NCBI GenBank assembly: GCA_949130495.1
Contig: OX422213.1
Span: forward strand, 57,510,678 to 57,574,677
Direction of reading: 5' to 3'
DNA length: 64,000 bases
From: Sambucus nigra
Taxonomy: Eukaryota; Streptophyta; Magnoliopsida; Dipsacales; Adoxaceae
The position numbers were made by a program, and so were the translations under genes. Below are positions 46,004 through 57,268 of the stretch, in pieces. The notes beneath the pieces are model-generated. The model ran no database searches and had not been told where the DNA came from. It saw nothing but the letters and a program-made list of their open reading frames with translations. Every line of letters begins with the position of its first letter. Position 1 is the first letter of the stretch.

Positions 46004-47316
46004 TTACACATGATAAACCTTCAGCCACTTATTGTTAATCTTAAATGGCTTGTCTTCCTCTAACTTCGAAATTAAACAATAACCTGATTCATGGGATTCT
46101 TTCACAACGAAAGGTCCCTCCCAATTAGCTTTGAACTTTGGTAGAGGAAGTCCCCTGATGTTCTTCACTGCAGCTTTCAATACGAGGTCTCCCTCCACGA
46201 ACTTCCTTGGTCTCACCAAGTTGTCATATGCCCTGGAGAGTTGTTTCGTATATATTTGAAAGTGTTGCATCGAGTTATCTCTGTGTTCATCCAACGCTTC
46301 CAGCTGTGCATGTCTACTATGAGGGAGCATGCTACTTCTCAAGGCATAACGAGCAGAGGGAACTTCCAATTCTACTGGAAGGACTCAGCCCCATAAACAA
46401 GAGAGAACGGCGTGTATCCTGTGGGTTTTCACTTGGTTGTTCGATAGGCCCACAAGACAGCTGGTATCTTGTCATCCCACGCCCCTGGAAAGTCTTCCAT
46501 CATTTTGGCCAAAATATTAACCAAGGTTTTGTTAGTTGCTTCAGCCTGACCATTTCCCTTTGGGTATGCCACCGTTGAAGTGTGATGAACAATGGAGTAC
46601 TTGTCCGTGAGCATTGTTACTTAAGAATTGATGAAGGGGGTCCCATTATCCGAGAGAATAACTTTTTTGATCCCAAAATGGCAAATGATGTATTTTCTGA
46701 TGAAGTTGCTCACCACCCCAGTCGTTCCCCGTCTGAGTGGTATTGCCTCGGCCCATTTTGTGAAACATTCTGTTGCTACTAGTATCCATATCTTGCCTCT
46801 CGAAGAGGGGTGTATTGCCCCCACTAGGTCGAACTCCCAAGAATGAAATGGATAGGGGGTTGATAGAGAGTGCAAGTCTATCGATGGGGCATGGATCATA
46901 TTCCCATAAAGTTGGCAAGCCTTGCATTTTCGAACAAACTCCGTAGAGTCTTTCTCCATTGTTGGCCAATAATACCCCAATGTCATCAACTGATCATACA
47001 GCTTGGCTCCTCCTATATGTGCTAGATCGTGCGCTTGTTTGAGGACCTCCACTGCTTCTTCCCTCGTGACACATCGCAAGGGCCTATTAAAGTATCCCTT
47101 TCGATAAAGCTGCCCCTCCTGGACGTAGAACCTTGGAGTCCTTCGCCCCAGACCCATTGCATCTATTTTCTCCATTGGGACAACCCCCTCCTGAATGAAG
47201 TCGATGTAGGGCTGCCTCCAGTCCGTTTGAGCTTCAATAAAATGGCACTCAGCTGCTTCGAAGAATAGCTGACACTTATTGCATTTCCGTTGTAGATCTG
47301 CCGCATCTTGCTTCAT
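46004..47316 (-). pseudogene. Ty3/gypsy integrase of element D (stops and frameshift)
   Basis: Minus strand. 46621-47316 carries the HHCC finger (HDLAHIGGAKLYDQL, then CKACQLYG) and the start of the core. The first catalytic position reads VATECFTKW where the family has Asp (Asp-to-Glu); LSDNGTPF keeps the second Asp. After a TAA at 46618-46620 the same frame continues (46429-46614) with KGNGQAEATNKTL, whose Glu is the third catalytic residue. A stop and a frameshift near 46385-46430 lead into the C-terminal part (46004-46369; NWEGPFVVKE, PFKINNKWLKVYHV). The sequence style is Tat lineage. Confidence 0.92.
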
Positions 47317-47448
47317 TCTAGGCTAGAAATACCCATCCCTTTGAATTCTCCTATATAGAGGTATCTCAGTCGTTTCGCAGTGTTCCTTATGCGTTTCCCT
47401 CAATATTTTCTCGGCCTCATCTGGGCTGACGCATCTTGACAGCCATCC

Positions 47449-47930
47449 TCATGTATTTCTAAAATAGAGATTCCCCTGGCATGTAAAATATTGGGCCAAC
47501 TCTCTTAGCCCCACCGCCCCCTCACCAGACTCCAGTTGCTTCTTAATATCTCTTCTCCAGCCCACTTCTTCCTCCATTGGTAGTATTGACTGTACTACCG
47601 AAGGAGCTGTTCTTCGTTGGATCACAACTGTAGTCTCATTGGTTTTCATTATCATCTTCTGGGCAATAGTGGCATAGGCGTCTAGATGGCGGTTCATCGT
47701 TCTGGGATGTCTCCTGATCTTGGTCCGATGGAACTGGTTGAGGATCCTTTGAATGATTGTTCTATAGGGCGCCAGGCTCATGTGTTTCAACGCATATTCT
47801 CCGTTTACCTGCTGAATTACTAAGTTCGAGTCACCCTTAATGCAGAGTTAACGAATTCCCCTCCGAAGAGCCTCTAGAAGCCCTAGTACCAACGCCTCCC
47901 AGCATAGTTGAAGCCACCAGAGTTTGCAAG
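47449..47930 (-). pseudogene. RNase H relic of element D
   Basis: Minus strand. The frame of 47449-47790 extends upstream through GDSNLVIQQVNGEYALKH and, across a TAA at 47848-47850, through WEALVLGLLEALRRGIR. These match the E-A-L-I-x-G-L and D-S-x-L-V-x-x-Q-V-x-G-E-Y blocks of gypsy RNase H; NRHLDAYATIAQK near 47690 corresponds to the R-x-x-D-A-x-A block. RNase H removes RNA from the RNA-DNA hybrid. It joins gag-derived sequence directly near 47930, so everything between was deleted. Confidence 0.75.
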
Positions 47931-48151
47931 AACTCGTGAAACTTGCTCATGAGGAGGGCAATATGAGCGGGTCCTAACCCCGTGATCACGGGAGGTTGGG
48001 CCACCCCTGGTATGCCTATCGTTGCTGGCTCTAGAGGTATCTCTACTTGAGGAGCCCCATCTCCTAGGGCCTCTTACTCTCTCGCAACCTGTTCTTCATT
48101 ATGCTGAATGTCATCGAAATTGAGTCTCCGAGTAGCATTATCTTGCGCCAT
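47931..48151 (-). pseudogene. gag N-terminus of element D fused to pol by deletion
   Basis: ATG at 48149-48151 shortly after the primer site starts MAQDNATRRLNFDDIQ, an early gag sequence. There is a TAA at 48074-48076, then a Pro-rich stretch (IPGVAQPPVITGLGP) and a helical MSKFHEFLQTL before the RNase H part begins in another frame. Confidence 0.6.
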
Positions 48152-48174
48152 ACTCCTTATCTAGAAGGATGCCT

Positions 48175-48195
48175 CCCCAACAAAGTCGCCAAATG
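48175..48195 (-). promoter_or_regulatory. Primer binding site of element D
   Basis: The minus strand reads TTTGGCGACTTTGTTGGGGA, like the TGGCGCC...GGGGA primer sites of Tat/Ogre elements. It directly follows the 5' LTR. Confidence 0.8.
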
Positions 48196-49430
48196 TAGGA
48201 GGGTACTTTAGATTATATATGGAGGCATAACCCCTATTGAGTATGGTAATGACAAGTTAATTGGCCAAAGTTTTGGGTTAATGACAGGACACATAAACGT
48301 GAACCCAATGAAGATAGACTCAGCTTAAACTCACAAAGTCTCTCGTGTATAACTCAGGGAATAATAATGAACTTTAGAAGTGGTTTAGCTAGAGGGAGAG
48401 AGAAGTAAGCATCCTAGATACACCTTAGCAGGCAGGTAAAACCACACCAAATACCCTCAGGAATCTCTGTCGAATATTGAAAGCTTCACAATTAATGACA
48501 ATAAATGACAGTGGTGAGTGAGTAAACTCTCTGGTGTGCAATAACTCTCTCTGGTGTGTATTCTTTTTCATAATAACTTCTGAACTCTCAAAAAAGTCTC
48601 TCCTCCTCAAAGGTGGTTGGGGTCCTTAAATAGCCCCCCACACTACCCCCGAGGCAACTCAGTCATTAAAACTATGAAAGACATCCCTCATACTTTATGT
48701 CACAGCATTAAATGCCTGATGCGCTAGTTGTCTCCACGTCATAAACATTAAATGCCAAGACATGCCTTTTACCTAACCACTGTGTGTCAGGGGGCTATTC
48801 TCGAAGAGGCGGCTCACCAACTGCCTGACATCCCCAAATACCACGGTGGCTTACTCAAGTGCAGACCAGACATTGTTTAGCTGGCTAGTGACATCACCTA
48901 CAGTAGATGTGACATTAAGTAGAGGGCTACTTGGTTCATAACTCAACGCACGATTGAACTCCAAGCTGCTCCACTTGAGGTTCCACGGTCAAGGTCCTTC
49001 GGTGTTTTACCAGGTGTATCTAAGATGGTCAGGACAAGCCCCAACGGTGCCTTACTTCTCAATCCTCCAAACTAGGTCCCTCTAAAGTTCCCATGGTGAG
49101 GTCATTCGATAGAGCATGAAAGCTCTCCCAGGCCCTGCCAAGCCTGGTCTCTCGCAAGCCCCGTTTGACCTCATACAAACTCTTTTGTTATTATCGTTAC
49201 GTCATTACAACCGTTAAAGCTTACGGTAAATGTAACCAAAGATATAATATGACTAACACAACAAGCTGAAGTATGAGTTGCCACGCTTGAGTTGCCAAGC
49301 TAAGTTGCCACGCTTAAGCTGCCATGCTAAGATGCCTCGCTAGGCTGCCTCTATTGTGTTAATCCTCAAACACTATTGCTAATTAGGGAATTATCCCTAA
49401 TCTCAGGATTACCTTCAAGCCCCCTCTACA
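48196..49430 (-). repeat. 5' LTR of element D
   Basis: 1235 bp. Its outer portion (49277-49349) holds a degenerate tandem repeat of 13-14 bp (GTTGCCACGCTTGA / GTTGCCAAGCTAA and variants, about five and a half units). Confidence 0.9.
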
Positions 49431-49520
49431 CCTTACGTACAGGATTAAGATTAAGATTAGACTTAATGATTTTTCGGATTAAAATATGGATTTTGAATGA
49501 TAATATGGGAAGAACACCAT

Positions 49521-52404
49521 ATGACACCCCAACTAATTAAATACCGGGTAGCTACTCCTTTATTAAATTAATACAAAATGCCAAGTTGGTTCAGTTAATA
49601 GCACTGTCGAAAACATTTTAATGATTACTAACCACTTAGTATTTCAAAGTAAGATGTCAAATTTTAAATGAAGTCTGATTAACATACAATAAAAGAATTA
49701 TGAAAGAATATCATAACCATACACCATAAAGTCTCAATAAAGTAACCAATAATTAATAATAAGTCCGGAGGAAAAACTCTTCACAACAATCCCACAATTG
49801 AAAAAAATAAAATAGTGTATCCTGAATTAATTACATGCCAACAATCTCAATAACTGAAATATGAAATGTCTCTAATAAAAATCGGCGACATGCCCTACAA
49901 ATTATGAAACTGAATACAGTCAAGACAAAAGAAGCGTCTACTAGCAAGGCCCTGTAACTTCCACAAACAGCTACAGCTCGTCACCTGAATGGAAATCCTA
50001 TGCATGGTGTCCTTGTGGCTGGGCACCTAAAAGGTTTTTACAAAAATAGATTTGAAAGCAAACGGGTCAAAGCCCGAAAGTGGAGAGTATTTTAAAAATA
50101 GCAACTGATTTAACAACATTAAAACAATAAATGTAAAATACATGTTAGGACGTGCTCTCACATGATATACTCACCTCTCGTCTAATCGTGCACTCCTAAC
50201 GTACACTACCCATCTAAGTGGTATTTATATCTAACTAAATCGACATAAGTTCTAACCCATTTACTCGATTCACAATATGAGTTCCCAATGTTATCACTTG
50301 AATAGATAGCTTTACTTAAACTCGGATTCTCAATTATTAACATTACCAATTACTGGAGGTTATCCCCTTATTTATCTTCTCAAGGAGTTACTATAAATTA
50401 TTCTCATAATTAAACATGACAAGTCTATTCATTTAACCGTATATCATTCACACCATAAATGTACAATACAAGCACCCCGAGACTAAGCTGCGGTGCACAC
50501 ATATTCTGCTATCCATCCCGGTACATCACGTACATAAGGATCACGCATTTCGAATCTCTCAAGAATCGTTCTCAGATAGCAACAATCACAAACAATGGAG
50601 GTGAACACAGTCCCATCACATGGGTCACGCACATACCTAAGCTCCCATGATCAGCAGACTTATTAACTTCCCAATAAGTCCTTCTCTGACCTATGTCCTC
50701 GAGGTACCAATCTATATCCCCCCGTATGCACACAAAGATTAGACGGTCCTAAACGAACGCAAACCTCCCGTGATAGCAAGCATGGTAGGTATGTCATACA
50801 CATAAAATCATATACACATATACTAAGAATACACACATCTTAGTAATTACCATAAATTATTAGTGGTATACTTCTCATTCTCATACCAACTTATAATGTT
50901 ACACAATTCTCATATACCCGGTTAATACAAATATTTAAGTCGTGAATAATCCTCACATCGTATATAGTCACTAGCATCCCAATCCACAAATATTATTTGG
51001 TTCACTCCTCATTATATCCCAATTCTCCCAATTATACCAAATAGTTTACAAGGGAAGGTTATCTGTACAATTAAATATGGGTACAGGACACTAGAAATTG
51101 AATCAGGCCAAAAAGGCCAATCTGTCAACTCGTTAGAAGTCTCGTTCGAACGAGGTCGTTCGAACGAGAGTTCGTTTGAACGAAGTTGGCATCTAACGAG
51201 ATCTCGTTCGAACGAAAGGCATCGAACAAACATCCCACTCGTTAGAAGTCAAACTGTCAACTCGTTAGAAGCTCGTTCGAACGAGCTCGTTCGAACGACC
51301 TGGACATGCCTTCTAACGAGGTGACAGTTTCGAGCCCAGAATTCTCCTGTCTCGTTTTTCCCAATTTTCTTGACCTCTAATCTAGTCTAAACATCATTCC
51401 AACAGTATTTCAAGGTTTCTAATCATTCCTAAACATACTTAAATCGTATTTAAACATATATGTGGGGTCAAATCATCCTAAACCACATCAAATCATCAAA
51501 TCTCCCCAATTTTCCCCAAATCTCATGAACATGAACCCTAGAAATTTAAAGTCATCAATAACCATAATTAAATCCGTTTTTGTAATAAATAAAATGTATT
51601 TCCATCAGTGTAATCGTCCAAACACAATTCTACATACAGTCTCTTTATCAAAACATGAATTTCTAATTCCAATTTTATGGGTTTTTGCAATTCTCCCAAA
51701 ACAATGTAATAATATAAATTTCTACGCATGGAAGAAGCATTCGTTGTAAATAACATAATTAAACCACTTGGCTTGGATTATTCTCTGAATTTGGTGTTGA
51801 ATTGATGAAGGTTGCTCTCTCCTTTTCTCCCAAGGTTGAAGGTTGAAGATGGGGGTTAAGGTTCTCTCTTTGGGAACTTCTCCTAACTTCTCACGAAACC
51901 CCCGTAGCCTTCTAATCAGTTAATTGCTGGTAATGGGTTAGTGGGTTATAAAATTCCCTATTTTAAACTCCCAAAATTCGTTGGTCATAAATCCTCAAAT
52001 TCCAAAATTACCAAACTACCCTTTTAAGTTGCCGGTATGGCCTAAAAATGCCCCGGGACCCCAATTAAACCCCCGGCTAGTGTTTTCTGACTATTTCGAC
52101 CCTTCCGGACAAGTTGGCACACTCAAAATGACCATACAGTTGATAAAAATAAAATTCACTTTTTAATTAAATAATGTTCCTGGCGCGACTGTCACACGCG
52201 TCCCAACAAAATTTCCAAATTGCCGTATTTCTATCTCGCGACAATTTTAATATTCTCAATATTCATATATTTCCATATATATACATTATAATCAAATACC
52301 AACTCACATCTCGTTAGTATTTTATCCGGATTAATTCTCAATTAATTCACATTTAATTTAATTAATCCCATAAATAAATATCGATAAAAATGTGGGGTAT
52401 TACA
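49521..52404 (-). repeat. 3' LTR of element E
   Basis: 2.88 kb, ends GGGGTATTACA followed by the PPT. Contains a GCACC/GGTGC hairpin (50472-50496), the TTCGAA palindrome cluster with a 21-bp inverted repeat (51126-51330) and a TATA-like TTATAACCC near 51945-51955 (minus). Confidence 0.9.
51126..51330. repeat. CGTTCGAACGAG palindrome cluster with enclosing inverted repeat (E 3' LTR)
   Basis: TTCGAA-centred palindromes near 51145, 51159, 51208, 51277 and 51291. The last two are enclosed by 51251-51271 and 51310-51330, 21-nt arms complementary at 20 positions (AAACTGTCAACTCGTTAGAA and its partner). The second LTR repeats this at 58867-59065. Confidence 0.9.
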
Positions 52405-52416
52405 TACTTCCCCCCT
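52405..52416 (-). promoter_or_regulatory. Polypurine tract of element E
   Basis: Minus strand TAGGGGGGAAGTA next to the 3' LTR, identical in style to A and C. Confidence 0.85.
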
Positions 52417-52446
52417 AATAACAGAATTTCGTCCCAAAATTCGGAA

Positions 52447-53733
52447 CTAAAAAGTACCTGGTAAAAACAACTCTGGATAACGTTCGCGCATCTCATCTTT
52501 GCGCTCCCATGTGGACTCCACGACATTATGATCCCGCCACTGAACACGTACTAACGAAACTATCTTTGACCACAGTTTCCTCTCACTTCGGTCCAAAATA
52601 GCAATCGGCCTCTCCTCATAGGAGCTATCAGGCTGGAAATCGATGTCCTACAAAGCAATGTGAGAATGAGCCAAATCGTCTCTAAGATATTTCCTTAGCG
52701 AGGAAATATGAAACACATCATGAATCCTGTGTAAATGCTCCGGTAACCCAAGTCTATACGTAACAGACCCAATCCGCTGGATGATAGGAAATGGTCCCAC
52801 GTATCTCGGTGCCAACTTCCCCTTCTTCCCAAATCGCATAATCACCTTCATAGGAGATACTCTGAGTAAAACCTGGTCCCCCACTTGGAACTCCCTGAAG
52901 AACCTCTTCGCATCATCATAGCTCTTCTGCCGATCTTGAGCTACCCGAATGCGACTTCGTATCAATTTTATCCTTGTCCAAGTATCCTGAATCACTTCCG
53001 GCCCAAGTAGTTTATTATCCCCCACCTCCAACCAACATGCTGGGGAACGACAAAGTCTACCGTACAACTCCTCAAATGGATCCATGCCAATGGTGAACTC
53101 GTAGGAGTTGTTGTAAGCAAACTCCACCAGTGGAAGATACTGCTCCCATCCACCCCCAAAATCAATGATGCACATACGCAACATGTCCTCCAACATCTTA
53201 TTTATATGTTCGGTTTGCCCTTCGGTCTGCGGGTGATACGACGTACTTAACCGCAATTCCGTTCCCATGGCCTCCTGAAAAATCTCCCAAAACCGTGAAA
53301 TAAAGATCTTGTCTCTTTCAGACACAATATTTAGGGGCACACCGTGAAGTCTCACTATTTCTGTAATAAAAAGTTGGGCATATTGTCCCGTAGTGTAGTC
53401 TGTCCTTACAGGTAGAAAATGAGCAACTTTGGTCAACCTGTCCACAATTACCCAAATGGAGTTATGACCCCTCTGTGACGTAGGTAACCCCATGATAAAT
53501 TCCATGGAGATGCTCTCCCACATCCACATCGGGACCTCTAATGGCTGTAGAAGTCCTGCCGATCTCTGATGGTCCATTTTTACCAGCTGACAAGTGGTGC
53601 ATTTAGAAACAAATATGGCAATATCTCTCTTCATCCCGCTCCACCAATACTGACGTCTCATGTCTTGGTACATTTTGTCCCCACCAGGATGTACCATGAA
53701 CCATGAGTCGTGCGACTCTACCATCACTTCGTG
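52447..53733 (-). pseudogene. Integrase and chromodomain of element E
   Basis: Minus strand, same frame as RT but separated by a TGA at 53734-53736. HHCC finger (HDSWFMVHPG, then CTTCQLVKM) and core with VDRLTKVAHF (first Asp). The second block reads VSERDKIF where Asp precedes Arg-Asp in the family, so the catalytic Asp is Glu here. HPQTEGQTEHINK keeps the third acidic residue. After the GKLAPRYVGPF module and a TAG at 52648-52650 the frame continues as a chromodomain (PIAILDRSERKLWSK, VRVQWRDHNVVESTWE, MRERYPELF) to a stop at 52447. The chromodomain directs integration into heterochromatin in chromoviruses. Confidence 0.94.
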
Positions 53734-55272
53734 TCACAATTCCTCCCCTTTCGGAACTACCAGTCTCCCATTGAAGCGTAATCCCCCGTCTGAGCTAACG
53801 GTATAGGACTTGGCTCCCTCTGCTAGTAATCGAACTATCTGTTCCTGACAAAACGAGTCATTTGCCTGTGCCTGTACCACCTTCGTGACAATCTGCGATG
53901 TAATAGTCATCACAGACATGAACGATCGGGCCACTTCATCCTGGTGTCCCAACTCCTTCCACTTTGCCTTCCACACCCCTGCCATCTCATCTACTGGTCT
54001 ATGGCTCAACGCGTCTGCTACCACGTTAGCCTTCCCCGGGTGATATTGGATATCAAACTGATAGTCCTTCACAAACTGAAGCCACCTCCGTTGCCACATA
54101 TTCAACTCCTTCTGCGCGAATAGGTACTGTAGGGACTTGTGGTCCGTGAATAATCGAAACTTCTCCCCTAAGAGATAATGTCTCCAAATCCTAAGGGCAA
54201 ACACCATTGCTGCTAACTCCAAGTCATGAGTAGGGTAATTCTTCTCGTGAGGCTTAAGATTACGGGAAGCATAAGCTATGGCCTGACTCTCCTGCTGCAA
54301 TACACCTCCAAGTTGTTGTAAGGACGCATCGGTGTAAACTAGATACTCAACTCCCGGTCTCGACAATGCTAACACAGGTGCTGAAGTCAACTTGTCTTTC
54401 AACTCATCAAATGCCAACTGACAGGCATCACTCCAAATGAACGGCACAACCTTACGAGTCAGATGTGTCAAAGTAACCGCCATCTTTGAGAATCCCCGAA
54501 TAAACCTCCTGTAGTATCCTACTAGGCCCAAGAGACTATGGATCTCAGTCGATGTCGTGGGCTGTCCCCACTCCCTCACCTCGGATACCTTCCCCGGATT
54601 AACAGATATTCCCCGGTCAGAAATAATATGTCCCAAAAATTGAACCTCCTTCAGCCAAAACCCACACTTCTCAGACTTTGCATACAGTTCGTTCTGACGT
54701 AGCGTCTGCAAAACCTGCCTCAAAAGCTCGGCGTGCTCCTCCTTTGTCTGGGAGTAAACCAAAATGTCATCAATGAAAACAATGACGAACTGGTCTAGGA
54801 ACTCCCTGAACACCCTATTCATCAAGTCCATAAACACGACTGGAGCGTTGGTCAAGCCAAAAGGCATAACCCGAAACTCGTAGGAACCATATCTCGTTAA
54901 GAAAGCAGTCTTCGAGACGTCCTCTTCCATAATACGCAACTGATGGTATCCTGATCGCAAATCAATCTTTGAGAAGAAAGAAGCTCCTCTCAACTGGTCG
55001 AATAAGTCATCGATTCGGGGCAACAAATACTTATTCCGTATCGTGACTTTATTCAACTCCCGGTAATCTACACACAACCTCAACGATCCATCCCTCTTCT
55101 TCACGAACAACACAGGGGCACCCCACGACGAAGTACTCCTCCGTATAAACCCCTGACCCAACAACTGCTCAATCTGATCCCAGAACTCTTTCATCTCAGC
55201 TGGAGCCATACGGTAAGGTGCGTGGGCAATAGGTCGAGTTCCCGACGTCAAATCGATCACAAAATCTATCTC
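53734..55272 (-). pseudogene. Reverse transcriptase and RNase H of element E
   Basis: Long minus-strand frame (508 codons from the Met at 55260). It opens with [16 protein letters not shown], the standard lead into gypsy RT. RT blocks: [38 protein letters not shown] and the catalytic FIDDILVYS, then [11 protein letters not shown]. RNase H follows: [13 protein letters not shown] (Asp), [12 protein letters not shown] (Glu), [12 protein letters not shown] (Asp), [13 protein letters not shown] (Asp). All catalytic residues of both enzymes are present. The frame is cut off from protease by TGA at 55273-55275 and from integrase by TGA at 53734-53736, so no full polyprotein is made. Confidence 0.96.
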
Positions 55273-56355
55273 TCAACTCGAAGGTAATCCAGGTATATCC
55301 TGAAATACATCAGCAAACTCTCGAACAACCGAAATCGAATCAAGTGGTGTCACCACTTCCTTAGAGGTCTCCTCCTCTATATAGTACAAATGAGTGGACG
55401 ATCCTCCTTCAGGACGAGGCATCGCCACCAAAAACATCTCCTGCCTGGGAATGGCAAAGATAATGCTCCTACTAAAACAGTCGATCATGGCTCGGTACGC
55501 AACTAGCCAATCCATACCAATAATGGCATCATACTCGGTCATCTCTAACACTAACATATCCACGGGTAAAGTAAACCTCCCGATCTCTATACTCACACCT
55601 CTACATACAAGGGAAATCACAGAACCTCTACTCAATGGCGAATCTACTCAAGTAACCGTACTCTCGGTGGTGTCTAACAACCCAATGGTGCATGCAAATC
55701 TCATAGCAATGAAACAATGTGTAGCTCCTGTGTCAAATAAAATACGTCCCAAAGTTCCCTAAATAGAGAACATAACCTCAATGGCTGGTGGATCCTGTGG
55801 GGCTGCGGCCTGCTGGAGCTGATACACTCTCCCACACTGAAGCTGTCCCTGCTGAACTGGGACTGCTGGAATGGGTGGTAATGCTGCCATCTGTGGTGGT
55901 GCTGGGAGGGCGGCGGGAAACATAGGCCTCTGCGGCTCCTGTCGAGCACCATGCTTCTCCTGGTGCGGGGCCCTACCCCTATCAGGACAATCCTGGCATT
56001 TATGGCTAGTCTTGCCACAAACGTAACACTTCCCCGAGAAGTTCCCCCCTCTCTGTCCCTGCTGCCCTCGGCCCTGGTGGCCGTTACCATTCCTCCTCTG
56101 GCCCTGCTGGCCCTGCTGAAACTGTTGTTGACCATTCTTCCCTTGCTGGCCCCAATGGCCGTTCGGACCCTGATGGCCCTACCGGAAACCTCCGTGTCCG
56201 TTTATGAAATTCCCCGATCTGAACCTCTTATGATCCCCCTGCTGGGAAACCTGGTCACCCTGTCTCTGCCCCTTAGTAGATTGTGCCCCACTGGTACCAT
56301 TTCCTCCAGTCCTGCCCTAATGGTTGGACTCTCCTGATCTCTTGCTCTCAGCCAT
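55273..56355 (-). pseudogene. gag C-terminus (zinc knuckle) and aspartic protease of element E
   Basis: Minus strand, in the pol frame from about 56355. It has a Gln/Gly-rich stretch, then CYVCGKTSHKCQDC, a complete CCHC knuckle near 56000, a Pro/Gln-rich linker and the protease (LFDTGATHCFIA with the catalytic DTGA, later YDAIIGMDWL). In-frame stops are TAG at 56317-56319, 56179-56181 and 55759-55761, and TGA at 55648-55650 and 55273-55275. Confidence 0.93.
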
Positions 56356-57085
56356 GTGAAAAGCGGTGATCCTGGTAGTGTAACAGTGCAGCGTTAACCA
56401 CGTCAGAATAAGTGGCCAACGAGAGGTTCCCCAATAAATGCTGACGGATCCTCCATGTCAATCCATCTGTAAACTTCTGGATCTTCTTCTCCTCTGTCTG
56501 TATTTGATCCAGAACAATATTCCGTAGATTTGTGAATTCGGCCTCATACTCGGCCACAGTCCTTCCCTCCTGTCTGAGATTCGTTAGCTTCCTCCTCATT
56601 TCCATGTGAACAGCTGATGAAAAATACTTTTCGTCGCACCGCACCCATAACTCCTGTATTGTGAGAGTATCTCTCTTCTCCATGGTGGTAATAGACTCCC
56701 ACCACTGCAGTGCAGATCCCACTAGCTTGAAAGTAGCTAGTACCTGCTTCTGAACGTCGGTGCACTCATACATCCTCAAGTTCCTCTGAATGTCTTTCCT
56801 CGATTGACTTAAAACCACAACATCGGAGCTACCTGCGAACTCCGGTGGGTGTGCTTTCGGAAAAGCATTACGTACGCATTCCCAAGCAGACGAGAATGCA
56901 TGTGCCTGAACTGGCATGACTACTGGTGCCTGGGGTGGTGCCTGCTGTACAACTGCTAGAGCGGCATTTACCGCTTGGGCTACAATGGCTGTAACCTCAG
57001 TGGCATTCATGGTGCCCTGTATTGGTGCGGGCTGGGGCTCTGGCTGTGCATCCCTAGGAACCCGTGGTGCACGTCGTGGAGGCAT
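56348..57085 (-). pseudogene. gag of element E
   Basis: 245 codons from the Met at 57085, chosen because it is the first Met after the leader and begins the typical basic MPPRRAPRVPRD. The retrotransposon gag core follows: HPPEFAGSSD, QWWESITTME, LWVRCDEKYFS, REGRTVAEYEAEFTNL. It ends at a TGA (56348-56350). The zinc knuckle that should follow in the same frame is in another frame, so a single frameshift lies near 56350-56360. Confidence 0.95.
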
Positions 57086-57245
57086 CTGAAATAAGAGTAA
57101 GGTCTATAAGTTCCCAGTTATAAACCCAAAATAGCTGAAGAGCGAATCATACATAAAAGAATACAACAGTCCTCAAATATAGGGCTCTACATCAAAGAAA
57201 GCTCAGCGGAAACATAATAAGCCATACAGATCCTAAAGGACACTA

Positions 57246-57268
57246 GAACCTGATGCTCTGATACCACC
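57246..57268 (-). promoter_or_regulatory. Primer binding site of element E
   Basis: Minus strand GGTGGTATCAGAGCATCAGG directly after the 5' LTR. Confidence 0.92.

Larger units (their letters stand above)
43902..49430 (-). mobile_element. Element D: Ty3/gypsy Tat-lineage retrotransposon, internally deleted
   Basis: Starts TGTAGGAGGG and ends CCCCTCTACA, with TSD CCTTA at 43897-43901 and 49431-49435. Orientation minus: 5' LTR 48196-49430, primer site 48175-48195, gag start, a large deletion, RNase H, integrase, antisense ORF, and a truncated 3' LTR 43902-44996. Protease, RT and most of gag are missing, as is the outer 140 bp of the 3' LTR with the PPT. Confidence 0.9.

Noticed and set aside
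46207..47268. Plus-strand frames opposite the D integrase
   Set aside because: Shadows of the integrase coding strand, unlike the antisense ORF at 44973, which has no pol sequence opposite it.
51462..51749. 95-codon plus-strand frame conserved between 51462 and 59198
   Set aside because: Conservation is simply LTR-to-LTR identity of element E; the sequence is AT-rich leader/U5 DNA without protein features.
55394..56337. Plus-strand frames opposite gag/protease of E
   Set aside because: Shadows of the pol frame; the minus strand has recognisable domains with conserved motifs.
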